Of a stretch of DNA of 5,260 nucleotides, positions 1-5,260 are shown in pieces (the first letter of the stretch is position 1; every line of letters starts with the position of its first letter). Below the pieces are notes generated by a model, which saw nothing but the letters and a program-made list of their open reading frames with translations, was not told the DNA's origin and ran no database searches. The stretch covers positions 1 to 5,260 of the forward strand of contig JAFGIA010000427.1 of NCBI GenBank assembly GCA_016929795.1, in the 5' to 3' direction. Source of the stretch: Anaerolineae bacterium. GTDB taxonomy: Bacteria > Chloroflexota > Anaerolineae > JAAYZQ01. A program made the translations under genes and the position numbers.

Positions 1-7
1 CACGAAC

Positions 8-57
8 GACGGGGCATGAAGTGCCCCGTCTACGGAGCAGCGCCCGATGAATCGGGC
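8..57. repeat. Two tandem palindromic hairpins, REP-like intergenic unit
   Basis: Two hairpins stand 11 bases apart. The first has a perfect 9-bp stem, GACGGGGCA (8-16) with TGCCCCGTC (22-30), and loop TGAAG. The second pairs GCCCGA (42-47) with TCGGGC (52-57) around TGAA. Both loops contain TGAA, so the two look like variants of one kind of unit. Neither stem is followed by a T-run, so they do not look like intrinsic terminators. GGGC at 54-57 can also pair with GCCC at 64-67, which would exclude the second hairpin. From general knowledge, such paired palindromes recur between genes in some Chloroflexota and other large bacterial genomes; that this one is repeated elsewhere in its genome is inference. 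Confidence 0.55.
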
Positions 58-124
58 TGACACGCCCTACACAAGTGGGATGCACCGGCACCTTCCGACC
101 TGGCAGCCGACCAACGATCTCTTG

Positions 125-203
125 TATCCGCTCAATAAAGGGGGGAAGTGGGGGGAGTGTGCGGGCACCGCACACTCCCCCACCCCCGATTATTGAGCGG
201 ATA
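125..203. mobile_element. 79-bp MITE-like element with perfect TIRs and 10-bp target duplication
   Basis: The ends are perfect 13-bp inverted repeats, TATCCGCTCAATA (125-137) and TATTGAGCGGATA (191-203). They are flanked by a perfect 10-bp direct repeat, CGATCTCTTG, at 115-124 and 204-213. Inside is a second perfect 14-bp inverted repeat (151-164 with 168-181, loop GCA), so the element can fold as one long interrupted hairpin. The left half of the + strand is G-rich, with two runs of six G. It has no coding capacity, so any movement would need a transposase supplied in trans. Intact duplications and ends suggest recent insertion. The family cannot be assigned; target duplications of about 10 bp are known for some IS4-type elements, but that link is only a guess. 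It ends 14 bases before the -35 box of the isomerase promoter. Confidence 0.75.
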
Positions 204-217
204 CGATCTCTTGCGGT

Positions 218-246
218 TTGCTGCAATGTGTCGCGTGTGATAGAAT
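218..246 (+). promoter_or_regulatory. Candidate sigma-70-type promoter of the isomerase gene
   Basis: A -10 box TAGAAT (241-246, one mismatch to TATAAT) is preceded by an extended-10 TG (238-239). A weak -35 TTGCTG (218-223) lies exactly 17 bases upstream. Transcription would start near 253, giving a leader of about 18 bases that carries only the ribosome binding site. The MITE-like insertion stops just upstream of the -35 and leaves the core promoter whole, though it may have separated it from upstream control sites. Confidence 0.55.
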
Positions 247-252
247 AGCACA
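236..252. promoter_or_regulatory. Palindromic candidate operator over the -10 box
   Basis: TGTGATAGAATAGCACA reads as TGTGnTA-nnn-TAnCACA, a dyad with six complementary pairs per arm set, centred on base 244 inside the -10 box. The half-site resembles the TGTGA half of CRP-family sites, but the spacing between TGTGA and the opposite half is 7 bases instead of the usual 6. Its position would suit a repressor better than an activator. It is suggested by symmetry only; part of the match is forced by the -10 sequence. Confidence 0.3.
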
Positions 253-270
253 GTTTTCAAGGAGGCACCG

Positions 271-1113
271 ATGACCACGATCGCACTTTCGACCGGTTCT
301 CTCTACACTTATGGCACAGCCCGTGTCTTTGAGCTGGCCGCCGAAGCGGGCTTTGACGGCGTCGAGCTCTTGCTGGACGATCGCTGGGATGTACGCCACC
401 CTGCCTACCTCACCAGGCTGATGCGCGACACGGGCCTGTCCGTCACCACGGTGCATAATCCGTTCATGGCCTACGTCTCGGGCTGGCCGTGCGATCCGGT
501 GCAGCGCCTGGAGCGCTCGGCAGCACTGGCCCGCGAGCTGGGTGTCGGCGTGGTCGTCGCCCACCTGCCCTTGAGGCTGTGTGTGCTCCGCATCGGATTC
601 CTGGGGTTCAACCGCGCACCGTGGATGCTCCCCCTGCCGTGGCCGGCCGAGGGCAACTACAGGCGTTTTTTGCTGGAGGGACTGCCGGCGTTTGAGGCGG
701 AGCATGGGGTGCTGATCGGTGTGGAGAATATGCCGGCCAAGCAGTGGCTCGGGCGGCGGTGGGGTCTGTACCAGCTTGGCGATCTCGATACGCTATCCGG
801 CTTGCCCCACCTTACACTCGACGTCACCCACCTGGGCACGTGGGGCCTCGACCCGGTGGCGGTCTATGAGCGCCTCAAGGCGCGTATCGTGCACGTCCAC
901 CTGTCAAACTATGACGGGCAGGAGCACCGCCGCCCCGATCAGGGCCACCTGCCGCTGGCGGAGCTGCTGCGCGCGATGGCGCGGGATGGCTACGCGGGGG
1001 CGGTCACGCTGGAGCTGGGGCCGGACGTGTTGGAGGCGGAGGATGAGGGGAAGGTGAGAGGGCACCTGAAGCGCGCGCTGGCCTTTTGTCGACAGCACCT
1101 GACGGCTGCATGA
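271..1113 (+). CDS. Sugar phosphate isomerase/epimerase (xylose isomerase-like TIM barrel)
   Basis: This 280-residue soluble protein belongs to the AP-endonuclease-2/xylose-isomerase-like TIM-barrel superfamily (IolE, hydroxypyruvate isomerase and tagatose/psicose epimerase relatives), whose members are usually 260-300 residues. Such enzymes interconvert sugars or sugar acids through a metal-bound enediolate. Visible family marks are the N-terminal GFDGVELL strand (27-34), VHNP (61-64), VENM (151-154, Glu152 a likely metal ligand), LTLDVTHLG (181-189, Asp184 and His187), VHVHLSNY (207-214, His210) and TLELG (246-250, Glu248). All expected metal ligands are present, so it is probably active. 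Residues 101-127 form a hydrophobic, Trp/Pro-rich insertion that may shape the pocket. The ATG follows AAGGAGG (259-265) by five bases, which fixes the start. Substrate is unknown: no pathway gene is adjacent. A diverged 3' fragment of a second copy lies at 4794-5003. Confidence 0.85.
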   Translation: MTTIALSTGSLYTYGTARVFELAAEAGFDGVELLLDDRWDVRHPAYLTRLMRDTGLSVTTVHNPFMAYVSGWPCDPVQRLERSAALARELGVGVVVAHLPLRLCVLRIGFLGFNRAPWMLPLPWPAEGNYRRFLLEGLPAFEAEHGVLIGVENMPAKQWLGRRWGLYQLGDLDTLSGLPHLTLDVTHLGTWGLDPVAVYERLKARIVHVHLSNYDGQEHRRPDQGHLPLAELLRAMARDGYAGAVTLELGPDVLEAEDEGKVRGHLKRALAFCRQHLTAA

Positions 1114-1186
1114 GCCGGCTGCGCGTCGGGACCGGGCTGCGATTGGCTTGTAGCGGGACACAGGCACAGCAGCGTCGCAGCCTGGC

Positions 1187-1199
1187 TGAACGCCGTTCA
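1187..1199. promoter_or_regulatory. Small inverted repeat just upstream of the cyclase promoter
   Basis: TGAAC-GCC-GTTCA is a perfect dyad with 5-bp arms ending five bases before the -35 box of the cyclase operon. Its right half, GCCGTTCAC (1192-1200), recurs exactly at 1272-1280 in the leader, so the promoter is flanked by two copies of a 9-mer 80 bases apart. A regulator could bind both, but repeats this short can arise by chance. Confidence 0.25.
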
Positions 1200-1204
1200 C
1201 CACC

Positions 1205-1232
1205 TTGGAAAGCGGCTCAGTTGTGGTATAAT
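1205..1232 (+). promoter_or_regulatory. Strong extended -10 promoter for the cyclase/sensor operon
   Basis: A perfect TATAAT (1227-1232) has an extended-10 TG at 1224-1225. A -35 TTGGAA (1205-1210, four of six to TTGACA) lies 16 bases upstream. Transcription should begin near 1239, leaving a leader of about 58 bases before the ATG at 1297. This makes the three signalling genes a transcription unit separate from the isomerase gene 92 bases upstream. No terminator hairpin was found between 1114 and 1204, so read-through from the isomerase is possible too. Confidence 0.7.
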
Positions 1233-1282
1233 ACTTTCGAGTTGTTGCGCCCTTGGCCACGCAGCGGATAGGCCGTTCACAG

Positions 1283-1289
1283 AAGGGAG
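1283..1289 (+). promoter_or_regulatory. Ribosome binding site that decides the cyclase start
   Basis: AAGGGAG sits one base before an in-frame GTG at 1291 but seven bases before the ATG at 1297. The spacing is right only for the ATG, so the ATG is chosen as the start. Confidence 0.6.
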
Positions 1290-1296
1290 CGTGCCG

Positions 1297-2967
1297 ATGG
1301 AGTGGTACAATAACCTGAAGACACAGAGCAAACTCCTGTTGATGGTGGTTATCATCACCCTGGTCAGCGCTTTGGCCATCACCTCGAGCCTTTTTGGCAT
1401 CCTGGCCCTGCACGACACCGCGCACGAGATTGAAGCAGAGGCCAGGGCACTCGCCCTCGCGGCACAGGCGCAGACCTACGTCCTCGAGCAAGAGATCGCG
1501 GTCAAGAACCTTTTGCTCACGACCCACCCCTATTACAAAAGCCAATACAACCAGTTCGGCGATCAGATCGACGACTATGTGCGGACAGCACTGTCCGCCG
1601 CCGACACCGTCGACAGGCGGGACGACCTCGCCTCTTTGGCGCAGCACCAAGGGGCGTTCGCCAAGGCGATCGCAGAGACTGAGGCGAGCTTTGACCTGGA
1701 GCGCATGGACGCAGCCAGCCGGGTGGCCGCCGTGGCCGCCGTGGACCTCGAAGCGGATCGTGTCCAGGAGCGGTTGCTGAGCATCATCTACAAAGGCGAC
1801 CTGGCCCTCCAGGCACTGCTCGACGAGGCCAACGGCCTGGTCGCACTTTTGCTCCTGGTCGGCATAGCGGGGCTGGTGCTCCTCTCAGGCCTGGTGGTCG
1901 CGGCGTCTATCGGCGCCAACCAGGTGGCCGAGCCGATGCTCCATCTGACCAACGCCGTCGTCGCATTCGAATGCAATACCTACGATCCCACACTGCTGGC
2001 ACAGTTCATGCGCCGCCGCGACGAGACGGGCCAGTTGGTCCGCGCCTTTGACGCCATGGTCCGCTCGATTACCGAGACGAGGCAGGCCCAGCAGCGCTTC
2101 CTGGACGCGGCGATGCGCTTTGTGCCCAACCAGTACCTCGATCTCCTCGAAAAGGAGAGCATCGTCGATCTCAAGTTGGGCGACCACGAAGCGAGCGAGA
2201 TGGCTGTCATGTTCTCCGACATACGCTCCTTCACCACTCTATCCGAGCGCATGTCGCCCCAGCAAAATTTCGACTTTGTCAACGCCTACCTGGAGCTCGT
2301 CAGCCCCATCATTCAGAAGCACGACGGCTTTGTCGTCAAGTTTCTGGGCGACGGCATGATGGCCGTCTTTCCCTTTGGCGTGGACGACGCGGTGCAGGCC
2401 GGCATCGAGAAGCAGAAGCAGGTCGAGCTGTTCAACGCCAAGCGCCAGGCGCAAGGCCTGCCACCGATCGATGTGGGCATCGGCATTCACACCGGGCACA
2501 TGATGGTCGGCATGATCGGTGAAGAGATGCGCATCCAGGGCGACGCCTTTTCCGACAATGTGAACCTCACGGCCCGGATCGAGGGTCTGACCAAGATCTT
2601 GGGCATCTCGATGATCGTCAGCCAGGAGACCGTCTTTCGGCTGGAACAGCCTGCCCGCTACCAGATGCGCTACTTGGGCAAGGCCCAGGTCAAGGGCCGG
2701 GAGCAGCCCATTACCCTATACGACGTCTTTGAGGGTGAGCCAGAGGCCCTGCGCAGACACAAGCTGGAGACCAGGGACGATTTCGAGCGCGGCCTGAAAC
2801 GCTACCGCGCCGGCCATCTCGCCGAAGCCAAATCTGCCTTTGAATCGGTCCTGGAGCGCTATCCCGACGACCGGGCGGCAGCCTTCTACCTGAACCGCAC
2901 CATTGGCCTGATGGCCCACGGCCTCCCCGAAGAGTGGGAGGGTGTCGAAGTGATGACAGAGAAATAG
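1297..2967 (+). CDS. Membrane-bound HAMP-domain adenylate cyclase (class III)
   Basis: A 556-residue receptor cyclase predicted to make cyclic AMP at the inner face of the membrane. In order: TM1 (about 12-38), an all-helical extracytoplasmic sensor (39-180, four-helix-bundle type), TM2 (181-206), HAMP (207-262), a short connector with FVPNQYLDLL (275-284), the class III catalytic domain (300-478), and a TPR-like helical pair (about 495-535) with AGHLAEAKSAFESVLERYP. Catalytic residues are all visible: metal Asp308 in FSDIRSFT and Asp352 in KFLGDGMMAVF, the Lys348/Asp416 pair expected for adenine selection, and transition-state Asn423 and Arg427 in NVNLTARIEG. ATP specificity is inferred from the Lys/Asp pair; guanylate cyclase is the alternative. 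It is first in a three-gene operon, 12 bases before the next gene. The HAMP segment LTNAVVA...GQL.RA.D.M is strikingly like that of the next gene. An in-frame GTG at 1291 is a less likely start. Confidence 0.88.
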   Translation: MEWYNNLKTQSKLLLMVVIITLVSALAITSSLFGILALHDTAHEIEAEARALALAAQAQTYVLEQEIAVKNLLLTTHPYYKSQYNQFGDQIDDYVRTALSAADTVDRRDDLASLAQHQGAFAKAIAETEASFDLERMDAASRVAAVAAVDLEADRVQERLLSIIYKGDLALQALLDEANGLVALLLLVGIAGLVLLSGLVVAASIGANQVAEPMLHLTNAVVAFECNTYDPTLLAQFMRRRDETGQLVRAFDAMVRSITETRQAQQRFLDAAMRFVPNQYLDLLEKESIVDLKLGDHEASEMAVMFSDIRSFTTLSERMSPQQNFDFVNAYLELVSPIIQKHDGFVVKFLGDGMMAVFPFGVDDAVQAGIEKQKQVELFNAKRQAQGLPPIDVGIGIHTGHMMVGMIGEEMRIQGDAFSDNVNLTARIEGLTKILGISMIVSQETVFRLEQPARYQMRYLGKAQVKGREQPITLYDVFEGEPEALRRHKLETRDDFERGLKRYRAGHLAEAKSAFESVLERYPDDRAAAFYLNRTIGLMAHGLPEEWEGVEVMTEK

Positions 2968-2979
2968 AGGGAAGCCACC

Positions 2980-3900
2980 ATGCGCCAGATGCCAGGATGC
3001 TTGACCTCGTTTCGCTCGCTGGGAGCCTTTGGCCTGATCTTGCTCACCACGACCGCCATCGTCGCCTGGTCGTGGTTCAACTTTTACAGGCTGGAGTTTC
3101 GCCTGACCCAGGTCTACGGCGAGCTGCAGAAGCTTGACCGCCTGGAGGATCGGCTGGTCTCGAATTTGATCGAGCAACAGATCCAGCATGACCAGTTTGT
3201 CCTCTCCGGCGGCGACCAGGCGTACCTCGTCGCCCATGCCCGCGCCGGCGCACACATCGACCGCACCATCGCCTGGTTCCAGGCCCGGAACTCACTCCTT
3301 CGCCCTGACGAAACCCACGCCATCGAGGAGCTGGCTCGCCTCCAGCACGAATATCGACACACTTTTTCCGAGGTCGCGACCGCCACCATCGCCGGCGACA
3401 CAGACGAGCTGGCACGCCTGGAGGAGCGATCCGCCACCCAAATGGCGCTGATGCACGCGCAGATCGCCGACCTGATCCACGGTGCGAATGGCGCGCTCGG
3501 CGAAGCCATGGAAGAGGCCCGCCTTCAAGCAAAGCAATCGGTCATGGGCAGCGTGGTTGCCCTCGTCCTTCTGCCACTTCTGGCCGTGTGGGCGTTTCTG
3601 GTCGCCGGCAGGACCACGCCGCGGGTGCTGGCGCTCACCAACGCCGTGGTCGCCATCGAAGGCAACCAATACCGCCCCGAGCTTCTGGCTGAAGCAGGCG
3701 ACCGCCGTGACCGCCTCGGCCAGTTGGCGCGCGCCGTCGACGACATGGCGCGGGCGATCACGCATCGCGAACGGGCGCTAGAAGCAGAGATCGCCGAGCT
3801 TCGGGAAGATCTCTACCAGGCGAGGCGTCGCAAGCGACTGCCCGGGCGGTTACCCGCCGCTGGCAGCCATCGCACGTCGACCATCGAGGAGGTGCCATGA
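2980..3900 (+). CDS. HAMP-domain membrane sensor protein without an output domain
   Basis: This 306-residue protein has the front half of a membrane receptor: TM1 (about 14-35), a helical extracytoplasmic domain (36-187, four-helix-bundle type, rich in Glu, Arg and Gln heptads), TM2 (188-209), HAMP (210-262) and a coiled coil (262-283). It ends in a basic, Pro-rich tail (RRRKRLPGRLP) with no kinase, cyclase, GGDEF or MCP signalling domain. Over residues 219-260 the HAMP region matches that of the upstream cyclase at 26 of 42 positions, including LTNAVVA and GQL, so the two are paralogous in this part. The ATG follows GAGGGAAG (2967-2974), which begins on the last base of the cyclase stop codon. 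The stop overlaps the next start as ATGA, implying translational coupling. Likely role, by inference: a partner or modulator of the cyclase through HAMP pairing. Family not named. Confidence 0.78.
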   Translation: MRQMPGCLTSFRSLGAFGLILLTTTAIVAWSWFNFYRLEFRLTQVYGELQKLDRLEDRLVSNLIEQQIQHDQFVLSGGDQAYLVAHARAGAHIDRTIAWFQARNSLLRPDETHAIEELARLQHEYRHTFSEVATATIAGDTDELARLEERSATQMALMHAQIADLIHGANGALGEAMEEARLQAKQSVMGSVVALVLLPLLAVWAFLVAGRTTPRVLALTNAVVAIEGNQYRPELLAEAGDRRDRLGQLARAVDDMARAITHRERALEAEIAELREDLYQARRRKRLPGRLPAAGSHRTSTIEEVP

Positions 3901-4775
3901 GCGCTCGGCTTGACCGGTTGGGTGTTCAAACCCTGCTCTTTGTGGTGTGTGGGTTTATTACATTGATCGCTGCCGTCGCCGTGGGATGGGATACATTGAA
4001 CACTGTGCGCGTCCAGACTGAAAACGCGATCCTTCTCCGCCTGTTCGACGGGTTGGAGGCCACCTACGAGGCCCGGACTATTCTACAGCAGGTCGAGTTG
4101 TTGGAACGGCAATACGTTCGCAGCCCCGACTTTTTTCTCATCGACGAAATGGAGGGTTATCGGATCCAACTCGACACCTTTCTGCGTAAAGCATCACTCA
4201 AGGCTGAAAGCGCGGAGGAAAAGATGGCTCTCTACCACCTGGAGCAGAGCGGGCAGGATTATGAAGAGACCTTTCTCGCCCTCGTCCAGGCTGTGAGCGC
4301 CGGGGATGACGCAGAAGTGATCCGCTTCGTGGCACTATCTGGCGAGCAGATGGGCGCAATGGAGGAGCAGATCGACGTTCTGACCTATCAGAGCCGCGCT
4401 GCATTTGCCGAGACGGACGAAAAGATGCTCACGCGCGACATCACGACGCTGGTTGTCACTTGCCTTGGCCTGGTTTCTTTTGTCCTCCTGGCGATTGCCA
4501 CGGCGCGGATCATTGATCGTCGCGTGAACCGGCCCGTGCTGCTCCTGAGCGAAGCAGCCGGTGCCGTAACCCGGGCCGCCTTGGCCGGCGAGCCCGTCGA
4601 AACAGACTCTGAGCGTCTCGCCCCAGGCCTCCACGACCTCGCACAGCGCGAGGATGAGTTGGGCCAGCTCGCCCGCGCTTTCCTCCACATGGAGGACGCG
4701 ATCCGCCTTCGCCACGACGATCTCGAGCGGCAGGCCGATCAGATCCGTGCCAAGATCGACCCATCCCCAAGGTGA
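3897..4775 (+). CDS. Second HAMP-domain membrane sensor without an output domain
   Basis: A 292-residue protein with TM1 (about 10-31), a helical extracytoplasmic domain (32-180), TM2 (182-204), a HAMP-like region (205-272) and a terminal coiled coil (about 262-287), ending ...KIDPSPR. The motif REDELGQLARAF (251-262) corresponds to RRDRLGQLARAV in the previous protein and RRDETGQLVRAF in the cyclase, but the HAMP connector is longer and the rest is diverged. No output domain follows. The start is preceded by AGGAGG (3887-3892), four bases away, inside the previous gene, and overlaps that gene's stop as ATGA. The stop TGA is in frame with the isomerase remnant starting only about 18 bases later, so this gene may have lost an original C-terminal domain at that junction. 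Equally, like its neighbour, it may simply be an output-less receptor. Function inferred only. Confidence 0.75.
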   Translation: MSARLDRLGVQTLLFVVCGFITLIAAVAVGWDTLNTVRVQTENAILLRLFDGLEATYEARTILQQVELLERQYVRSPDFFLIDEMEGYRIQLDTFLRKASLKAESAEEKMALYHLEQSGQDYEETFLALVQAVSAGDDAEVIRFVALSGEQMGAMEEQIDVLTYQSRAAFAETDEKMLTRDITTLVVTCLGLVSFVLLAIATARIIDRRVNRPVLLLSEAAGAVTRAALAGEPVETDSERLAPGLHDLAQREDELGQLARAFLHMEDAIRLRHDDLERQADQIRAKIDPSPR

Positions 4776-4793
4776 TACCCCATAGCGGCGCCC

Positions 4794-5003
4794 CTTCAAG
4801 ATAGTGAGTACGAGCACAGACGCCCGGAGCAAGACCATCTGCCGCTGGGGGAACTGCTGCGCGCGATGGCGCGGGACGGTTATGCGGGGACGGTGACGCT
4901 GGAGCTGGGGCCGGACGTGCTGGAGGCGGAGGATGAGGGGAAGGTGCGGGCGCACCTGAAGCGCGCGCTTGATTTCTGTCGGGAGCACCTGGCCGCCGGA
5001 TAG
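4794..5003 (+). pseudogene. 3' fragment of a second sugar phosphate isomerase copy
   Basis: The translation here matches residues 211-280 of the isomerase at 271-1113, through EHRRP, HLPL.ELLRAMARDGYAG and TLELGPDVLEAEDEGKV to a stop at the equivalent position. Aligned at a constant offset of 3,890 bases, 952-1113 and 4842-5003 differ at about 23 of 162 positions (about 86% identical). Similarity runs some 17 bases past the stop. Further upstream the match fades with a small length change near 4796-4817. There is no start codon with a ribosome binding site, and Glu152, Asp184, His187 and His210 are all missing, leaving only the Glu248 strand. It cannot be a working enzyme. Many differences are silent or conservative, so the second copy was probably a functional paralogue before it was cut. 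Confidence 0.85.
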
Positions 5004-5028
5004 GCCGGTTGCGCGGCAGAGCGTTTGC

Positions 5029-5160
5029 ACCTTCGAGCTGTTCATAGTCTTTGATGCGGACGATGGCGGCCTTGGGTTTCTCCCTGGAGGTCGGCACGAT
5101 CCGCTCTCCCCCGTAGGCGACTCGGTTGACGAGTATGGCGGCCTCAGCCCATCGTCGGAG
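5029..5160 (-). pseudogene. Remnant of a Phd/YefM-family antitoxin
   Basis: Read leftward from about 5136, the minus strand encodes VNRVAYGGERIV, then TSREKPKAAIV, then RIKDYEQLEG, ending near 5029. This is the core of Phd/YefM-type antitoxins (typical pattern: nRVaYGGERivlTrrGKPvAaiVpiedlelLe), which bind DNA and neutralise a paired toxin. The usual N-terminal start region is not recognisable: the frame stays open to the window edge with no ATG, and the only in-frame start-like codon is GTG at 5097, inside the domain. After LEG the frame runs on into the antisense of the isomerase remnant, so the natural C-terminus is gone. No toxin gene is visible downstream in its direction. It is therefore a fossil of a type II toxin-antitoxin pair. 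Confidence 0.65.
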
Positions 5161-5260
5161 GTGCGCCAGTAGGGAAAGCGTCTCACGCTGGGGACATGAA
5201 TAACGGGGGAAAAGCGCCTTTTTGGCGTCTGGAACGGTGCAAAAAGCCGAAAAACGGGGG
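5161..5260. other. Gene-free right edge
   Basis: No convincing gene, RNA or repeat was seen here. The stretch has short A- and G-runs and one small hairpin, CGCC (5215-5218) with GGCG (5224-5227) around five T. Read on the minus strand this hairpin is followed by four T, so it could act as a weak terminator for something entering from the right. Confidence 0.3.

Noticed and set aside
140..165. G-runs that might form a G-quadruplex
   Set aside because: There are only three separated runs, and they are better explained as one arm of the hairpin inside the MITE-like element.
190..705. Minus-strand open frame of 171 codons over the isomerase start
   Set aside because: It runs antisense through the isomerase gene and its promoter, has no family resemblance and is explained as a shadow frame.
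1236..1246. TTCGAG-T-TGTT resembling TTCGAG-C-TGTT at 5032-5042, suggesting longer homology after the two isomerase ends
   Set aside because: Only 10 of 11 bases match, the distances from the isomerase stops differ greatly, and the right copy is explained by antitoxin codons. Probably chance.
904..1650. Long open frame on the minus strand (248 codons) across the isomerase end and cyclase start
   Set aside because: It crosses the strong cyclase promoter in antisense and overlaps two well-supported genes. A similar peptide appears antisense to the isomerase remnant only because the DNA is duplicated. No recognisable domain.
4335..5186. Long open frame on the minus strand (283 codons)
   Set aside because: It is antisense to the third signalling gene and to the isomerase remnant, with low-complexity Arg/Pro/Gln content typical of shadow frames in GC-rich DNA; it is also not the frame of the antitoxin remnant.
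5210..5228. Possible intrinsic terminator on the minus strand
   Set aside because: The stem is only four base pairs with a four-T tail and no gene is visible ahead of it on that strand, so it is too weak to call.

Overview
The window is GC-rich bacterial DNA with every intact gene on the + strand. It carries a stand-alone sugar-phosphate isomerase gene, then a tight three-gene signalling operon, then a short zone of broken genes. The tandem-hairpin intergenic repeats, the HAMP-linked class III cyclase and the YefM/Phd-type antitoxin remnant suggest a Chloroflexota-like organism (Caldilinea/Anaerolineae type). That placement is a soft inference; no ribosomal or marker gene is present to confirm it.

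Bases 1-270 hold no gene. They contain two closely spaced palindromic hairpins (8-57). A 79-bp MITE-like element follows (125-203), with perfect 13-bp terminal inverted repeats and a perfect 10-bp target duplication. Next come a promoter (218-246) and a strong ribosome binding site for the gene at 271. A 17-bp palindrome lies over that promoter's -10 box.

Bases 271-1113 encode a TIM-barrel isomerase/epimerase of the xylose-isomerase-like/IolE superfamily with its metal-ligand residues intact. The gap 1114-1296 holds a very good extended -10 promoter (1205-1232) that starts a separate transcription unit.

That unit has three genes. The first (1297-2967) is a membrane-bound adenylate cyclase with an extracytoplasmic helical sensor, HAMP, class III catalytic domain and a TPR-like tail. 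The second (2980-3900) and third (3897-4775) have the same topology of TM, helical sensor, TM, HAMP and coiled coil, but no output domain. Genes two and three overlap by ATGA. The natural reading is a cyclic-AMP signalling cassette in which two output-less receptors pair with, or tune, the neighbouring cyclase. This is the most interesting feature of the window and is an inference.

After 4775 lies a junkyard. The last ~69 codons of a second, diverged isomerase copy (4794-5003) are about 86% identical in DNA to the 3' end of the first gene over the best-aligned 162 bases. The operon is therefore bracketed by direct repeats 3,890 bp apart. Right after this, on the minus strand, is the core of a Phd/YefM-family antitoxin (about 5029-5160) without a proper start or end. 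The last 100 bases show no gene.
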